64,000 nt of DNA from Eubacterium sp. (GCA_029258375.1 JARHZA010000001.1:725564-789563), one strand, 5' to 3'. Counted from the first letter of the stretch, positions 1-9,336 are shown. Numbers and translations: made by a program. Notes: generated from the letters alone by a model not told the origin.

Positions 1-843
1 AATAAAAGAAATTCTTATCAAAACAAAGATAAACATTATAATTTTAAATTTTTAGGCATAGTTATTTTAGTTGTATTTGCAGTTTGTTGCGCAGGTGTTA
101 TAGTCTATTTTTCATTTGACCATAATTACGAACCTGATATTATTGAAAATAAAACAGATAATTATAATAAAGAGTTGAGTTTTGATGAAAAATTGGATAA
201 ATTTGCAAAAAATAATGATATACAGCTTACTGAATGGAACCAAGAACATATACAAAAAGCAAAACTAAATCCTGAATTAGAAGATTTTGTTCTAAACTAT
301 CCTTTAAAAAAAGATGAAAGTCCAAAGATAGATCTTAGCGAATTAAAAAATTCTAAATCAGTTCCTCTTCTTATTCAATGGGACGAGCGTTGGGGTTATT
401 CAAAATATTCAGGAGACGTAATTGGATTTACCGGTTGCGGACCTACATGTCTTTCAATGGTAAGTATTTATCTTTTAAATGACACTAAATATAATCCTAA
501 ATATATTGCAGAATTTAGCGAAAAAAATGGTTATAGTTCTGCTGGTAATGGAAGTTCTTGGACACTTATTTCTGAAGGTGGAAAAAAATTAGGTCTTGAT
601 GTTAAAGAAATTCCACTTGTTGAAAAAAGAATTGTGGAAAATTTAAAAGTTGGCAATCCAATAATATGTGTTGTTGGACCTGGAGATTTTACAAGAAAAG
701 GTCACTTCATAGTTATGACCGGTTATGAAGATGGCAAAATAAAAGTTAATGATCCTAACAGCAAAATTCGTTCTCAAGAATTATGGGAATATGACAAAAT
801 AAAAGACCAAATTAAAAATCTTTGGGTTTGCAGAGCTAAGTAA
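1..843 (+). CDS. C39-like cysteine protease, membrane-anchored (5' partial)
   Basis: The reading frame is open from base 1, so the start lies outside the window. Codons about 16-39 form one hydrophobic segment (around FLGIVILVVFAVCCAGVIVY), and the rest reads as an extracytoplasmic domain. That domain carries the C39/papain-like triad: Cys in TGCGPTC (codon at 436), His in KGHFIVMTGY and Asp in VNDPNS. This matches the Peptidase_C39_2 family, which includes peptide-processing proteases and peptidoglycan-associated hydrolases. No ABC transporter domain follows, so it is not a classical bacteriocin exporter. The substrate is unknown. A TTG at 175 is an internal start only if the membrane segment is ignored, which I consider unlikely. 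A strong hairpin terminates it at 939. Confidence 0.85.
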   Translation, partial: NKRNSYQNKDKHYNFKFLGIVILVVFAVCCAGVIVYFSFDHNYEPDIIENKTDNYNKELSFDEKLDKFAKNNDIQLTEWNQEHIQKAKLNPELEDFVLNYPLKKDESPKIDLSELKNSKSVPLLIQWDERWGYSKYSGDVIGFTGCGPTCLSMVSIYLLNDTKYNPKYIAEFSEKNGYSSAGNGSSWTLISEGGKKLGLDVKEIPLVEKRIVENLKVGNPIICVVGPGDFTRKGHFIVMTGYEDGKIKVNDPNSKIRSQELWEYDKIKDQIKNLWVCRAK

Positions 844-938
844 ATTTATATGTAATTATTATATAAGTTAGTTTTACACCGTTTTTTTGTGTTTTGTTTA
901 AAATTAGTTTTAAAACTAAATATTAAAATAATAAAAAA

Positions 939-975
939 GAGAGTACAAGTTATAATACTAATGTACTCTCTTTTT
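939..975. terminator. Bidirectional Rho-independent terminator
   Basis: GAGAGTACA (939-947) pairs with TGTACTCTC (962-970), flanked by an A-run on the left and T5 on the right. It serves the C39 gene and the convergent AraC gene. Confidence 0.85.
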
Positions 976-981
976 ATTTAG

Positions 982-1839
982 CTATTTTTTGCTTTGTAAA
1001 AAGTCACTTGGACTTATGTGGTATTCAGACTTGAACGCTCTGTAAAAGTTTGCATAGTCGCCGAAACCACAAGATTCAGAGACATCGCCAGGAGCAATTC
1101 CTGCAAGTAACATTTCTCTTGCCTGCATAAGCCTTCTAAATATTATATATCTGTAAATACTTGTTCCAACTCTTTTTTTAAATTCGTGAGACAAGTAATA
1201 TTTGCTAACAAAAAATTCAGATGCAAGTTTTTCAAGTGTTAGGTTTTCTTGAAAATGATTACCAATGTATGACAAAACCTCTGCGATTAAATCTTGCTCT
1301 TTTTCAAGGTAAGGTACATCTTCGCTTTTACTTGCAAGTCTGTTAATTTCAATCATAAATTGAGTTAAAAGTGTTTCTGCATAAATTTTGCTATCAGGTT
1401 TATTGTCGTAATATTCTTTGTTAAGCTTTTCAAGTAAAGCGTGAAGATAGGTTCTTTGTAAATTATCAGGTCTAAGGAAGTTTGTGTGTTTTGGGCTATT
1501 TCTGTCAAAACACTCTGCAAGGTTAATACTATTTCCACCAAGTTGACTTAAATATTGGCAATCCATCCAAAGTACCATTCTTTCATAGATTTGCCCACGA
1601 TCAATTTGTGCTTGGTGAAGTTCAATAGGATTTATAAGCAAAATATCTCCTTTTTCCATAGAATAGCTGCTACTTTCAACACTATATTGAACTTTTCCAC
1701 CTAAAAAGAAATATAATTCATAAAAATTGTGATTGTGAACACCAATGTTTTCTGGCTTGTTATCACGATAGTGAAATATTTCAAACTTATTATTTTGCAT
1801 ACTTTGACGTATGTTAAAAAGTTGAACTCTATGTGCCAT
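982..1839 (-). CDS. AraC-family transcriptional regulator of the hexuronide operon
   Basis: This is a 285-residue protein with an N-terminal cupin-type sensing domain (around IGVHNHNFYELYFFLGG and GDILLINPIELHQ) and a C-terminal double helix-turn-helix (from about residue 198, ENLTLEKLASEFFVSKYYLS to the end). That is the AraC/XylS sugar-regulator layout. I chose the ATG at 1839 because AAGGAG lies 8 bases upstream. An in-frame GTG at 1848 overlaps that ribosome site. The gene is divergent from uxaC and shares its intergenic region, so it probably activates glucuronate catabolism and senses the sugar or an intermediate (inference from position). Its own -35 lies inside the repeated operator, suggesting autoregulation. 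Confidence 0.88.
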   Translation of the reverse strand: MAHRVQLFNIRQSMQNNKFEIFHYRDNKPENIGVHNHNFYELYFFLGGKVQYSVESSSYSMEKGDILLINPIELHQAQIDRGQIYERMVLWMDCQYLSQLGGNSINLAECFDRNSPKHTNFLRPDNLQRTYLHALLEKLNKEYYDNKPDSKIYAETLLTQFMIEINRLASKSEDVPYLEKEQDLIAEVLSYIGNHFQENLTLEKLASEFFVSKYYLSHEFKKRVGTSIYRYIIFRRLMQAREMLLAGIAPGDVSESCGFGDYANFYRAFKSEYHISPSDFLQSKK

Positions 1840-1862
1840 AAGTATCACTCCTTGTAATTTTA

Positions 1863-1891
1863 AATTTACAGCAAGAATCGCAATGTGTCAA
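1863..1891 (-). promoter_or_regulatory. Promoter of the araC-type gene
   Basis: On the minus strand TTGACA (1886-1891) and TAAATT (1863-1868) are separated by 17 bases. The -35 lies inside the first copy of the GCAA repeat, as expected for autoregulation. Confidence 0.55.
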
Positions 1892-1912
1892 GCAATATTT
1901 GCAATTTTTATT
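1871..1912 (+). promoter_or_regulatory. Tandem 21-bp direct repeat, AraC-type operator
   Basis: GCAA-N5-GCAAT occurs at 1871-1884 and again at 1892-1905. The pitch is exactly 21 bp (GCAA at 1871, 1880, 1892 and 1901). The two 21-mers agree at about 13 positions. AraC-family proteins bind direct repeats about two helical turns apart, next to the -35. Here the downstream copy ends at the -35 region of the uxaC promoter, whose own -35 is poor. Confidence 0.65.
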
Positions 1913-1933
1913 GTACTTTATTCGTGTTATACT
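1905..1933 (+). promoter_or_regulatory. Activator-dependent promoter of the uxaC operon
   Basis: A good -10, TATACT (1928-1933), has only TTTTTA at the 17-bp -35 position (1905-1910). The missing -35 and the abutting repeat suggest a promoter that needs the divergent AraC protein. Confidence 0.5.
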
Positions 1934-1961
1934 GAACATATTGACAAAAGGAGGGGACGTT

Positions 1962-3359
1962 TTGGTTTCATTTATTGGTAATAATTTTCTATTAAGCAAT
2001 CAAACTGCACAAAAACTTTATCACGAGTATGCAGCAGATATGCCTATTTATGACTATCATTGTCATATTGATCCTAAGGAAATTTTTGAAGATCGACGTT
2101 TTTCAAACATAACACAACTTTGGCTTGGCGGCGATCATTATAAATGGAGAATAATGCGTTCTAATGGCGTTCCAGAAGAATATATAACTGGTTCTGCTCC
2201 AGATAGAGAAAAGTTTCAAAAATTTGCAGAGACTTTGCCAAAAGCAATTGGCAATCCAATGTATCACTGGTGCCATTTAGAATTAAAAAATTATTTTGGT
2301 TACGAAGGAATATTAAATGGAGAAACTGCAGAAGAAGTTTGGAATTTAACAGAAAAGAAATTAGCAGACCCATCATTTAGTGCTCGTAACTTAATCAAAA
2401 AAAGTAACGTTGCAATGATCGGTACTACTGATGATCCATGCAGTGATCTTAAATATCACGATGAATTAGCAAAAATTGATTTTGAAACAAAAGTATGTCC
2501 AAGTTTTCGTCCTGATCCAGCTTTAAATATTCATAAAGCAGGTTTTGCAGAATATATTAAAAAACTTGAAAAAGTTGTTAATACTAATATTACAACAATA
2601 GATGATGTTGCAGATGCGTTATCAACACGTATAAGCTTTTTTGATTCAAAAGGTTGCAGAGCTGCAGACCATGGTTTGGATTATATAATGTTTAACGTTT
2701 TACCAAAAGAAGAACTCAATAATGCTTTTAAAAAAGCACTTTCTGGCGAAGCACTTACAAAAGAAGAAATTGAAGGCTATCAAACATATTTATTACTTCA
2801 TTGTGCAAGAGAATATCATAAATATGATTGGGTAATGCAGATTCATTTTAGTTGTGTTCGTAATCCTAACTCAAAGGCAATGAGCGTTTTAGGTCCAGAT
2901 ACAGGATATGACTGTATTGCTGCAACAGATAGTTGTGCTGCTTTGTATGCGCTTATGGATGCACTTGAAAAAGAAAGTAATTTACCTAAAACTATTTTAT
3001 ATAGCCTAAATCCAGCAGATAATGAGTGGATTGATACATTGATTGGTGCTTTTCAGGGTGATAATATTCCTGGCAAAATTCAGCACGGCTCAGCATGGTG
3101 GTTTAATGACCATAAAACTGGTATGCAAGATCAAATGATAAGTCTTGCAAATTTAAGTATACTTGGAAATTTTGTTGGTATGTTAACAGATTCAAGAAGC
3201 TTTTTAAGTTATGCACGCCATGAATATTTTAGACGTATTCTTTGTAATCTTTTAGGTACTTGGGTAGAAAATGGTGAATATCCAGCAGATATTGAATTTT
3301 TAGGTTCAATGGTTCAAGATATTTGTTCTAATAATGCAAAAAGATATTTCAATTTATAA
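1962..3359 (+). CDS. uxaC: Glucuronate (uronate) isomerase
   Basis: UxaC interconverts D-glucuronate and D-fructuronate (or galacturonate and tagaturonate), the first cytoplasmic step of hexuronate breakdown. The protein has 465 residues, close to the usual 466-470. The metal-binding HxH of this amidohydrolase-superfamily enzyme is at residues 33-35 (YDYHCHIDPKE), and the RNLIKKSNV and HGSAWWFNDHKTGM segments typical of UxaC follow. I chose TTG at 1962 because AAAGGAGGGG precedes it by about 6 bases. The frame is open further upstream to 1899, but that would run through the promoter. It is the first gene of a tightly spaced operon; uxuA follows after 27 bases. Confidence 0.95.
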   Translation: MVSFIGNNFLLSNQTAQKLYHEYAADMPIYDYHCHIDPKEIFEDRRFSNITQLWLGGDHYKWRIMRSNGVPEEYITGSAPDREKFQKFAETLPKAIGNPMYHWCHLELKNYFGYEGILNGETAEEVWNLTEKKLADPSFSARNLIKKSNVAMIGTTDDPCSDLKYHDELAKIDFETKVCPSFRPDPALNIHKAGFAEYIKKLEKVVNTNITTIDDVADALSTRISFFDSKGCRAADHGLDYIMFNVLPKEELNNAFKKALSGEALTKEEIEGYQTYLLLHCAREYHKYDWVMQIHFSCVRNPNSKAMSVLGPDTGYDCIAATDSCAALYALMDALEKESNLPKTILYSLNPADNEWIDTLIGAFQGDNIPGKIQHGSAWWFNDHKTGMQDQMISLANLSILGNFVGMLTDSRSFLSYARHEYFRRILCNLLGTWVENGEYPADIEFLGSMVQDICSNNAKRYFNL

Positions 3360-3386
3360 TATTAAATTTTTAGGAGGTAAACAATT

Positions 3387-4490
3387 ATGCCAATGCAAAT
3401 GGGTTTTCGCTGGTATGGTGTAGGAAACGACAATATTAAACTTTCTGACATCAAACAAATCCCTGGTGTAACAAGCATTGTGTGGGCACTACACCACAAA
3501 ATGCCTGGTGAAGTTTGGGAAATTGCGGAGATTGAAGAAGTTAAAAAGCAGTTGGACGAATACGGATTTAATATGGATGTTGTTGAATCAGTAAACGTTC
3601 ATGATGACATCAAGATAGGACTTCCTACAAGAGATCAGTACATCGAAAATTATAAACAAACAATTCGCAATTTATCTAAATTTGGCGTTAAAGTTATTTG
3701 CTATAATTTTATGCCAATTTTCGATTGGACACGATCTGATCTTTTCCATCCTGTAGGGGATGGCTCAACAGCTCTTTTCTATGAAAAGAATATGATTCAA
3801 GATGATTATAACGCTATGGCTAAATACATATTGGATTTCACAGAAAAATACAGTATGTCTTTCCCAGGTTGGGAACCAGAACGTATGGCAAAACTTGATG
3901 AGTTATTTAAAGCATACGAAGGTGTGGACCACGAAAAATTGTGGGCGAACCTAAAATATTTTCTTGAGGCTCTTATGCCAACTTGCCACGAATGTGATAT
4001 TAAAATGGCAATCCATATGGATGATCCACCATGGGATATATTTGGCTTACCAAGACTTTTGGTAGATGAAGCAAGTATTGATAAATTCCTAAAATTAGTA
4101 GATGATCCTTACAACTGTTTAACATTATGTTCAGGTTCACTTGGTGCAAATCCAGAAAACAATGTTGCAGATATTGTTCGTAAACATTGCGACAGAATCG
4201 CTTTTGCACATATTCGTAATGTTAAGCATTTTCCAAACGGCGATTTTTCAGAGGCTTCTCACCGTGATTGTGATGGCGATACAGGTATTTTAGAAATATT
4301 AAAAGCTTATCACGATTGTGGTTTTGAAGGATATATTCGTCCTGACCACGGCCGTCATTTATGGGGCGAAGGTCCTGGAAGTGTTCGTCCAGGATACGGG
4401 TTATATGACCGTGCACTTGGCATTATGTATATGCTTGGTGTTTGGGATATGCTCGATAGATTAGACGAAAAAGCAAATTCTAATAAATAA
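3387..4490 (+). CDS. uxuA: Mannonate dehydratase
   Basis: UxuA dehydrates D-mannonate to 2-keto-3-deoxygluconate (KDG). The protein has 367 residues, the length seen in Firmicutes (shorter than the 394 of E. coli). Family motifs are clear: CYNFMPIFDWTRSDL near 105-119, HMDDPPWDIFGLPR near 210, the CSGSLGANPENN segment near 248, and HIRNVKHF near 274, which hold the metal-binding His and Cys. TAGGAGGTA lies before the ATG. It is the second gene of the operon. The product of the SDR encoded next (mannonate) is its substrate. Confidence 0.96.
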   Translation: MPMQMGFRWYGVGNDNIKLSDIKQIPGVTSIVWALHHKMPGEVWEIAEIEEVKKQLDEYGFNMDVVESVNVHDDIKIGLPTRDQYIENYKQTIRNLSKFGVKVICYNFMPIFDWTRSDLFHPVGDGSTALFYEKNMIQDDYNAMAKYILDFTEKYSMSFPGWEPERMAKLDELFKAYEGVDHEKLWANLKYFLEALMPTCHECDIKMAIHMDDPPWDIFGLPRLLVDEASIDKFLKLVDDPYNCLTLCSGSLGANPENNVADIVRKHCDRIAFAHIRNVKHFPNGDFSEASHRDCDGDTGILEILKAYHDCGFEGYIRPDHGRHLWGEGPGSVRPGYGLYDRALGIMYMLGVWDMLDRLDEKANSNK

Positions 4491-4514
4491 ATTTAAAGAA
4501 AAGGGGTAATAACT

Positions 4515-5357
4515 ATGAATCTTCCACTTAATATTGATTTTACAAACAAAGTTGTTGTAATCACAGGTGCAGGCGGAGTTATCTGTGGAACAATGGCAAG
4601 AGCATTTGCTCAGTGTGGAGCAAAAGTTGCAGCTTTAGACCTTAATGAAGAAGCTGTCAATAAGTTAGCTGATGAACTTCAAGCAGAAGGCTATGTTTGT
4701 CGTGGCTATAAAGCAAACGTTCTTGATGCTGAAGAAATGGAAAATGTTCATCAGGCTGTTTTAAAAGATCTTGGTGCATGTGATATTCTTATTAACGGTG
4801 CAGGTGGTAATAACCCACGTGCAACAACAGATAATGAATACCAGCACGAAGCTAAAGAAGGCGGTAAATCATTTTTTGATTTAGATCCAAGCGGTGTTGA
4901 TTTTGTTTTCAAACTAAACTTCCAGGGCACATTATTACCAACACAAGCATTTGCTAAAGATTTAGTTGCAAAAGAAAATGGTTGTATTTTAAATATTTCT
5001 TCAATGAATGCTTACACACCACTTACAAAAATTCCAGCATATTCAGCTGCAAAAGCTGCTATTTCAAACTTTACACAATGGCTTTCAACTCACTTTGCTG
5101 GCACAAATATTCGTTGTAATGCAATCGCTCCAGGTTTCTTGATTTCTGCACAAAACCGTTCACTTCTCTTTAACGAAGATGGTACTCCAACTGCTCGTTC
5201 AAAGAAGATTTTAAATGGTACTCCTATGGGACGTTTTGTAGATGCAGATGAATTATTAGGTGCAACAATGTTCCTTTGTGATGATAAATCAGCATCAGCT
5301 ATTACCGGTGTTGTTTTACCAATAGACTGTGGTTTCGCAGCATATTCAGGTGTTTAA
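4515..5357 (+). CDS. uxuB: D-mannonate oxidoreductase (fructuronate reductase), SDR type
   Basis: A 280-residue short-chain dehydrogenase. It shows the nucleotide-binding TGAGGVICG near residue 18, the NGAGG motif near 95, and the catalytic Ser and Tyr-x3-Lys (SSMNAY, then YSAAK). In Bacillus subtilis the equivalent gene (YjmF) is an SDR, unlike the long-chain UxuB of E. coli. Placed between uxuA and eda it is expected to reduce fructuronate to mannonate with NAD(P)H, completing the pathway. The role is from family plus position. Other SDRs of this type act on gluconate, so substrate is slightly less certain than for uxaC and uxuA. Confidence 0.87.
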   Translation: MNLPLNIDFTNKVVVITGAGGVICGTMARAFAQCGAKVAALDLNEEAVNKLADELQAEGYVCRGYKANVLDAEEMENVHQAVLKDLGACDILINGAGGNNPRATTDNEYQHEAKEGGKSFFDLDPSGVDFVFKLNFQGTLLPTQAFAKDLVAKENGCILNISSMNAYTPLTKIPAYSAAKAAISNFTQWLSTHFAGTNIRCNAIAPGFLISAQNRSLLFNEDGTPTARSKKILNGTPMGRFVDADELLGATMFLCDDKSASAITGVVLPIDCGFAAYSGV

Positions 5358-5378
5358 TTTTAAGGAGGCACTATTATA

Positions 5379-6005
5379 ATGAATGTTTTAGATAGACTTG
5401 CTTCAGCAGGCGTTGTTCCTGTTGTAGTTCTTGAAAATGCAGACGATGCTGTTCCAACAGCACAAGCAATGTTAGCAGGTGGCGTAGACGTTATGGAAAT
5501 TACATTCCGTACAGATGCTGCTGCCGAATCAATTAAACGTGTATCAGAAAATTGCCCAGATATGATTGTTGGTGCTGGTACAGTTTTAAATCTTGAACAA
5601 TGTAAATTAGCAGTTGAAATGGGTGCTAAATTTATTGTTTCTCCAGGTTTCGACCACGATGTTGTTGCATGGTGTGTTGAAAATGATATAACTGTTGCTC
5701 CTGGTTGTGTTACACCAACAGAAATAATGGCAGCAATTGCCTTAGGTCTTAAAGTTGTTAAGTTCTTCCCAGCAAATGTTTATGGAGGACTTACAGCAAT
5801 GAAAGGTCTTTCAGCACCTTTTGTTGGAATCAAATTTATTCCAACAGGTGGAGTAAATACTCAAAATATTAGAGAATTTATTGATGCCCCATTTGTTCAT
5901 GCAGTTGGTGGTAGTTGGGTTTGCCCAAAATCAGATATTGCTGAAGGAAACTTCGCTCATATTACTGAACTCTGTTCAGAAGCACGTAGAGCTGCCTTCG
6001 ATTGA
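5379..6005 (+). CDS. eda: 2-keto-3-deoxy-6-phosphogluconate (KDPG) aldolase
   Basis: This class I aldolase cleaves KDPG to pyruvate and glyceraldehyde-3-phosphate. The protein has 208 residues, the normal length. The catalytic Glu is E40 (VMEITFRT) and the Schiff-base Lys is K128 in LKVVKFFPANVYGG. The phosphate-binding PTGGVN loop follows. A ribosome site AAGGAGG precedes the ATG. It is the last catabolic step of the operon, directly upstream of its kinase partner kdgK. Confidence 0.96.
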   Translation: MNVLDRLASAGVVPVVVLENADDAVPTAQAMLAGGVDVMEITFRTDAAAESIKRVSENCPDMIVGAGTVLNLEQCKLAVEMGAKFIVSPGFDHDVVAWCVENDITVAPGCVTPTEIMAAIALGLKVVKFFPANVYGGLTAMKGLSAPFVGIKFIPTGGVNTQNIREFIDAPFVHAVGGSWVCPKSDIAEGNFAHITELCSEARRAAFD

Positions 6006-6025
6006 TTAAATAAAGGAGTATATTA

Positions 6026-7054
6026 ATGAAAAAGATTGTTACTTTTGGCGAATTGATGCTTAGACTTCAACCTTATAATTATGAACGTTTTGTTCAATGC
6101 GACCATGTTGCATTTACTTTTGGTGGCGGCGAGGCAAACGTTGCAGTTTCTCTTGCTAACTATGGCTTAGATGCTGCATTTGTTACAAAACTTCCAGCTC
6201 ATTCAATCGGTCAGGCTGCTATTAATAGCTTACGTCGATATGGTGTAGATACAAGCAAGATCGTTCGTGGTGGCGATAGAGTAGGTATCTACTTCAACGA
6301 AAAAGGTGCATCACAACGTGGTTCAGTTTGCATTTATGACCGTGCGCATTCATCAATTCAAGAAGCTCAACCAGAAGATTTCAATTGGGATGAGATTTTT
6401 GAAGGTGCAGAATGGTTCCACTTTACAGGAATTACTCCAGCATTAGGCGAAAATGTTGTAGAAATCTGTAAGGAAGCTTGTAAAGCTGCAAAAGCAAAAG
6501 GAATTAAAATTTCTTGCGACCTTAACTATCGTGGAAAACTTTGGACTCGTGAAGAAGCAAGAAAGGCAATGACTGAATTATGCCAGTATGTTGATGTTTG
6601 CATCTCTAACGAAGAAGACGCAAAAGACGTTTTCGGAATCGAAGCAGAAGCAACAGATATCTATGGCGGTTCATTAAACCATGAAGGTTACAAGTCAGTT
6701 GCTAAACAACTTGCAGATAAATTTAATTTTGAAATGGTAGCAATTACTTTAAGAGAAAGTCATTCAGCATTTGACAATGGTTGGTCAGCTATGCTTTACA
6801 ATGTTGCAAAAGATGAATACTGTTTCTCTAAAAAGTATGATTTACACATAATTGACCGTGTTGGCGGTGGCGATTCATTTGGTGGCGGACTTATTTATAG
6901 TCTTGTTACAGGAAAAGATACTCAATCAGCAGTTGAATTTGCTGTTGCAGCATCTGCTCTTAAACATTCAATTGAAGGCGACTATAATATGGTTACTGTA
7001 TCCGAAGTTGAAAAACTTGCTGGCGGAGACGGATCAGGAAGAATTCAACGCTAA
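6026..7054 (+). CDS. kdgK: 2-keto-3-deoxygluconate kinase (PfkB family)
   Basis: This ribokinase-type sugar kinase has 342 residues. The N-terminal motif is FTFGGGEANVAVSLANYG, and the C-terminal signature is DRVGGGDSFGGGLIY with the catalytic base D283 (canonical form GAGDxF). It phosphorylates KDG from UxuA to KDPG for Eda. Substrate assignment rests on the operon: the gene lies between eda and the GH2 glycosidase in an otherwise complete hexuronate pathway. Spacing is 20 bases from eda. Confidence 0.92.
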   Translation: MKKIVTFGELMLRLQPYNYERFVQCDHVAFTFGGGEANVAVSLANYGLDAAFVTKLPAHSIGQAAINSLRRYGVDTSKIVRGGDRVGIYFNEKGASQRGSVCIYDRAHSSIQEAQPEDFNWDEIFEGAEWFHFTGITPALGENVVEICKEACKAAKAKGIKISCDLNYRGKLWTREEARKAMTELCQYVDVCISNEEDAKDVFGIEAEATDIYGGSLNHEGYKSVAKQLADKFNFEMVAITLRESHSAFDNGWSAMLYNVAKDEYCFSKKYDLHIIDRVGGGDSFGGGLIYSLVTGKDTQSAVEFAVAASALKHSIEGDYNMVTVSEVEKLAGGDGSGRIQR

Positions 7055-7106
7055 ACTATAAAATTTATTAAGTTTACTAAACGTGAACAAGGAAAGGATG
7101 ATACCC

Positions 7107-9317
7107 ATGCGAACAGAGACAATATTAAAAAATGCCCTATTTGCAAAGTCCGGTGAGGAAAAATGTAGGGTTAATTTACCACATACTTGGAATAATTTAG
7201 ACGGTCAAGACGGCGGAGATAATTACTGGCGTGGACACGGCATTTATGAAATTGAAATGCCTGCACCAACATCCGGCAAACGTCAATTTATACAGTTTGA
7301 AGGTGCAAACCATATTGCAACTGTTAGTTGTAATGGCACATTATTAGGAGAACACAAAGGTGGATTTTCTACTTTCAGATTTGATGTAACTGATTGTATG
7401 AAAGCAGAAAATAATATTTTAACAGTTGATGTTACAAACGAAGAATGTGATGTTTACCCACAACAAGCGGACTTTACATTCTTTGGCGGAATTTATAGAA
7501 ATGTAACTTTCATTGAAGTTGATGCAACTCATTTTGATTTATTAAAAGATGGAACAAATGGTGTTTTTGTAACTCCTCATGTTACAGGTACAACAAGAAT
7601 TGATGCATTCCCAGTAAACGCAGAAGGTTGTGAAGTTGCTGTTGAACTTTTAGATGCTGCTGGAAATGTTGTAGCATCTGCAGAAGCTTCAGCAGAAGAT
7701 CACACATCAATTGTATTAGATGTGAAAGAACCACATTTATGGAATGGTGTAGTTGATCCATATCTCTATACTGCAAAAATTGAACTTAAAAATGATAACG
7801 AAGTATTTGATACTATTACTGTTCGTTATGCATATCGTAGCTTCCATGTAGATCCAAATAATGGATTTTTCTTAAATGGTAAGTCTTATCCTCTTCATGG
7901 TGTTAGCCGTCACCAAGATAGATTAGATATGGGTTGGGCTATCACTCGTAAAGAGCACGAAGAAGATATGGAACTTATCAAGGAAGTTGGTGCAAACACA
8001 ATTCGTCTTGCTCACTATCAACATGATCAATATTTTTATGATCTTTGTGATGAAGCAGGTATGGTAGTTTGGGCAGAAATTCCATTTATTTCTGTATTCC
8101 GTGAAGGCGAAGATGCTAAACAAAATACTTTAGATCAAATGAAAGAACTTGTTGCTCAAAACTATAACCACTCATCAATTTGTTTCTGGGGTATTAGTAA
8201 TGAGATTACTATTGGTGGCGAAAGCGAGCCTCTTTATAGAAATCTTGGCGAATTAAATGCACTTACAAAAGCAATGGATCCAAGCCGTCTTACAACAATG
8301 GCTCAAGTAAGTATCGTTCCTATGGATTCTGAGCACGTTTATATTACAGATATTCAAAGCTTTAACCATTATTTTGGATGGTACGGCGGAGAAATTAAAG
8401 ATAACGCAGAATGGTTAGATGAATTCCACCGTAAAAATCCTGATAGAGCATTAGGTATTTCTGAATATGGTGCTGAAGCTATTTTAACATGGCATTCAGA
8501 AAGTCCAGAAAATCATGACTATACTGAAGAATATCAAGCACATTATCATCATGAAATGTTAAAGATATTTGCTACACGTCCATTTGTATGGTCAACACAC
8601 GTATGGAATATGTTTGATTTCGCAGCTGATGCTCGTGATGAGGGTGGCTGTAAAGGTAGAAACAATAAAGGTCTTGTTACATACGACCGTAAAACTAAGA
8701 AAGATAGTTTCTATCTATATAAAGCATATTGGACAAATGAACCTATGGTTCACGTTTGTGGCTCTCGTTTCACAGATAGAGCACCAGGTCAGAGAGATGT
8801 TATTGTTTACACAAACTGCCCTTCTGTTACTTTATATGTTAATAATCGTAGAGTTGGTAAGTGCAAAGCAGTAGATCATGCGTGTGTATTTAAAAATGTT
8901 CGTCTTAAACTTGGTGAAAACGCAGTTGTTGCAAAAGCACCAGGTGCAGAAAATGATGAAATTATGTTAAGAGGCGTTAAAGAAAAGAACGCTGATTACA
9001 TTCTTCCAGATGGTTTAGGAAATGCAGGAAACTGGTTTGATAGTGATGGAAATGAGCATAAGATGGAATTTCCAGAAGGTTGTTGTTCAATTCACGATAA
9101 ATTAGGCGATCTTTTAGAACATCCTGAAGCAGGACCTATGTTAAAACAAATGATTTCATCAATGGCAGACCAGGCTGGTATGGGTAAGAATATCAATGGA
9201 ATGCTTAGAATGATGCGTTCAATGCGTTTAGAAGACATCATTAAAATGGCTGGTAATAAATTACCAGAAGGTATGGCTTTCAAACTCAATGAAAAATTGA
9301 TCCAGTTTAAAAAATAA
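7107..9317 (+). CDS. Family GH2 glycoside hydrolase, probable beta-glucuronidase
   Basis: A 736-residue GH2 enzyme with sugar-binding jelly roll, Ig-like domain and TIM barrel. The acid/base is E366 (FWGISNEI) and the nucleophile E453 (LGISEYGAEA). The GRNNKGLVTYD segment has the N-x-K-G arrangement found in beta-glucuronidases, but similar N-D-K-G forms occur in beta-galactosidases, so this alone does not decide substrate. The operon context (glucuronate catabolism, GPH symporter) favours glucuronides. No signal peptide: it acts in the cytoplasm on imported glycosides. I chose ATG 7107, 9 bases after AAGGAAAGG; an in-frame GTG at 7083 overlaps the ribosome site. The last ~85 residues form an unusual Met-rich helical tail. 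Confidence 0.85.
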   Translation: MRTETILKNALFAKSGEEKCRVNLPHTWNNLDGQDGGDNYWRGHGIYEIEMPAPTSGKRQFIQFEGANHIATVSCNGTLLGEHKGGFSTFRFDVTDCMKAENNILTVDVTNEECDVYPQQADFTFFGGIYRNVTFIEVDATHFDLLKDGTNGVFVTPHVTGTTRIDAFPVNAEGCEVAVELLDAAGNVVASAEASAEDHTSIVLDVKEPHLWNGVVDPYLYTAKIELKNDNEVFDTITVRYAYRSFHVDPNNGFFLNGKSYPLHGVSRHQDRLDMGWAITRKEHEEDMELIKEVGANTIRLAHYQHDQYFYDLCDEAGMVVWAEIPFISVFREGEDAKQNTLDQMKELVAQNYNHSSICFWGISNEITIGGESEPLYRNLGELNALTKAMDPSRLTTMAQVSIVPMDSEHVYITDIQSFNHYFGWYGGEIKDNAEWLDEFHRKNPDRALGISEYGAEAILTWHSESPENHDYTEEYQAHYHHEMLKIFATRPFVWSTHVWNMFDFAADARDEGGCKGRNNKGLVTYDRKTKKDSFYLYKAYWTNEPMVHVCGSRFTDRAPGQRDVIVYTNCPSVTLYVNNRRVGKCKAVDHACVFKNVRLKLGENAVVAKAPGAENDEIMLRGVKEKNADYILPDGLGNAGNWFDSDGNEHKMEFPEGCCSIHDKLGDLLEHPEAGPMLKQMISSMADQAGMGKNINGMLRMMRSMRLEDIIKMAGNKLPEGMAFKLNEKLIQFKK

Positions 9318-9336
9318 AAGAAAGGAATAAAGATCA

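Noticed and set aside
8569-8874. 101-codon +1 frame inside the GH2 gene
   Set aside because: Same-strand shadow; His/Leu/Val-rich product with no ribosome site, and the GH2 frame is intact around it.
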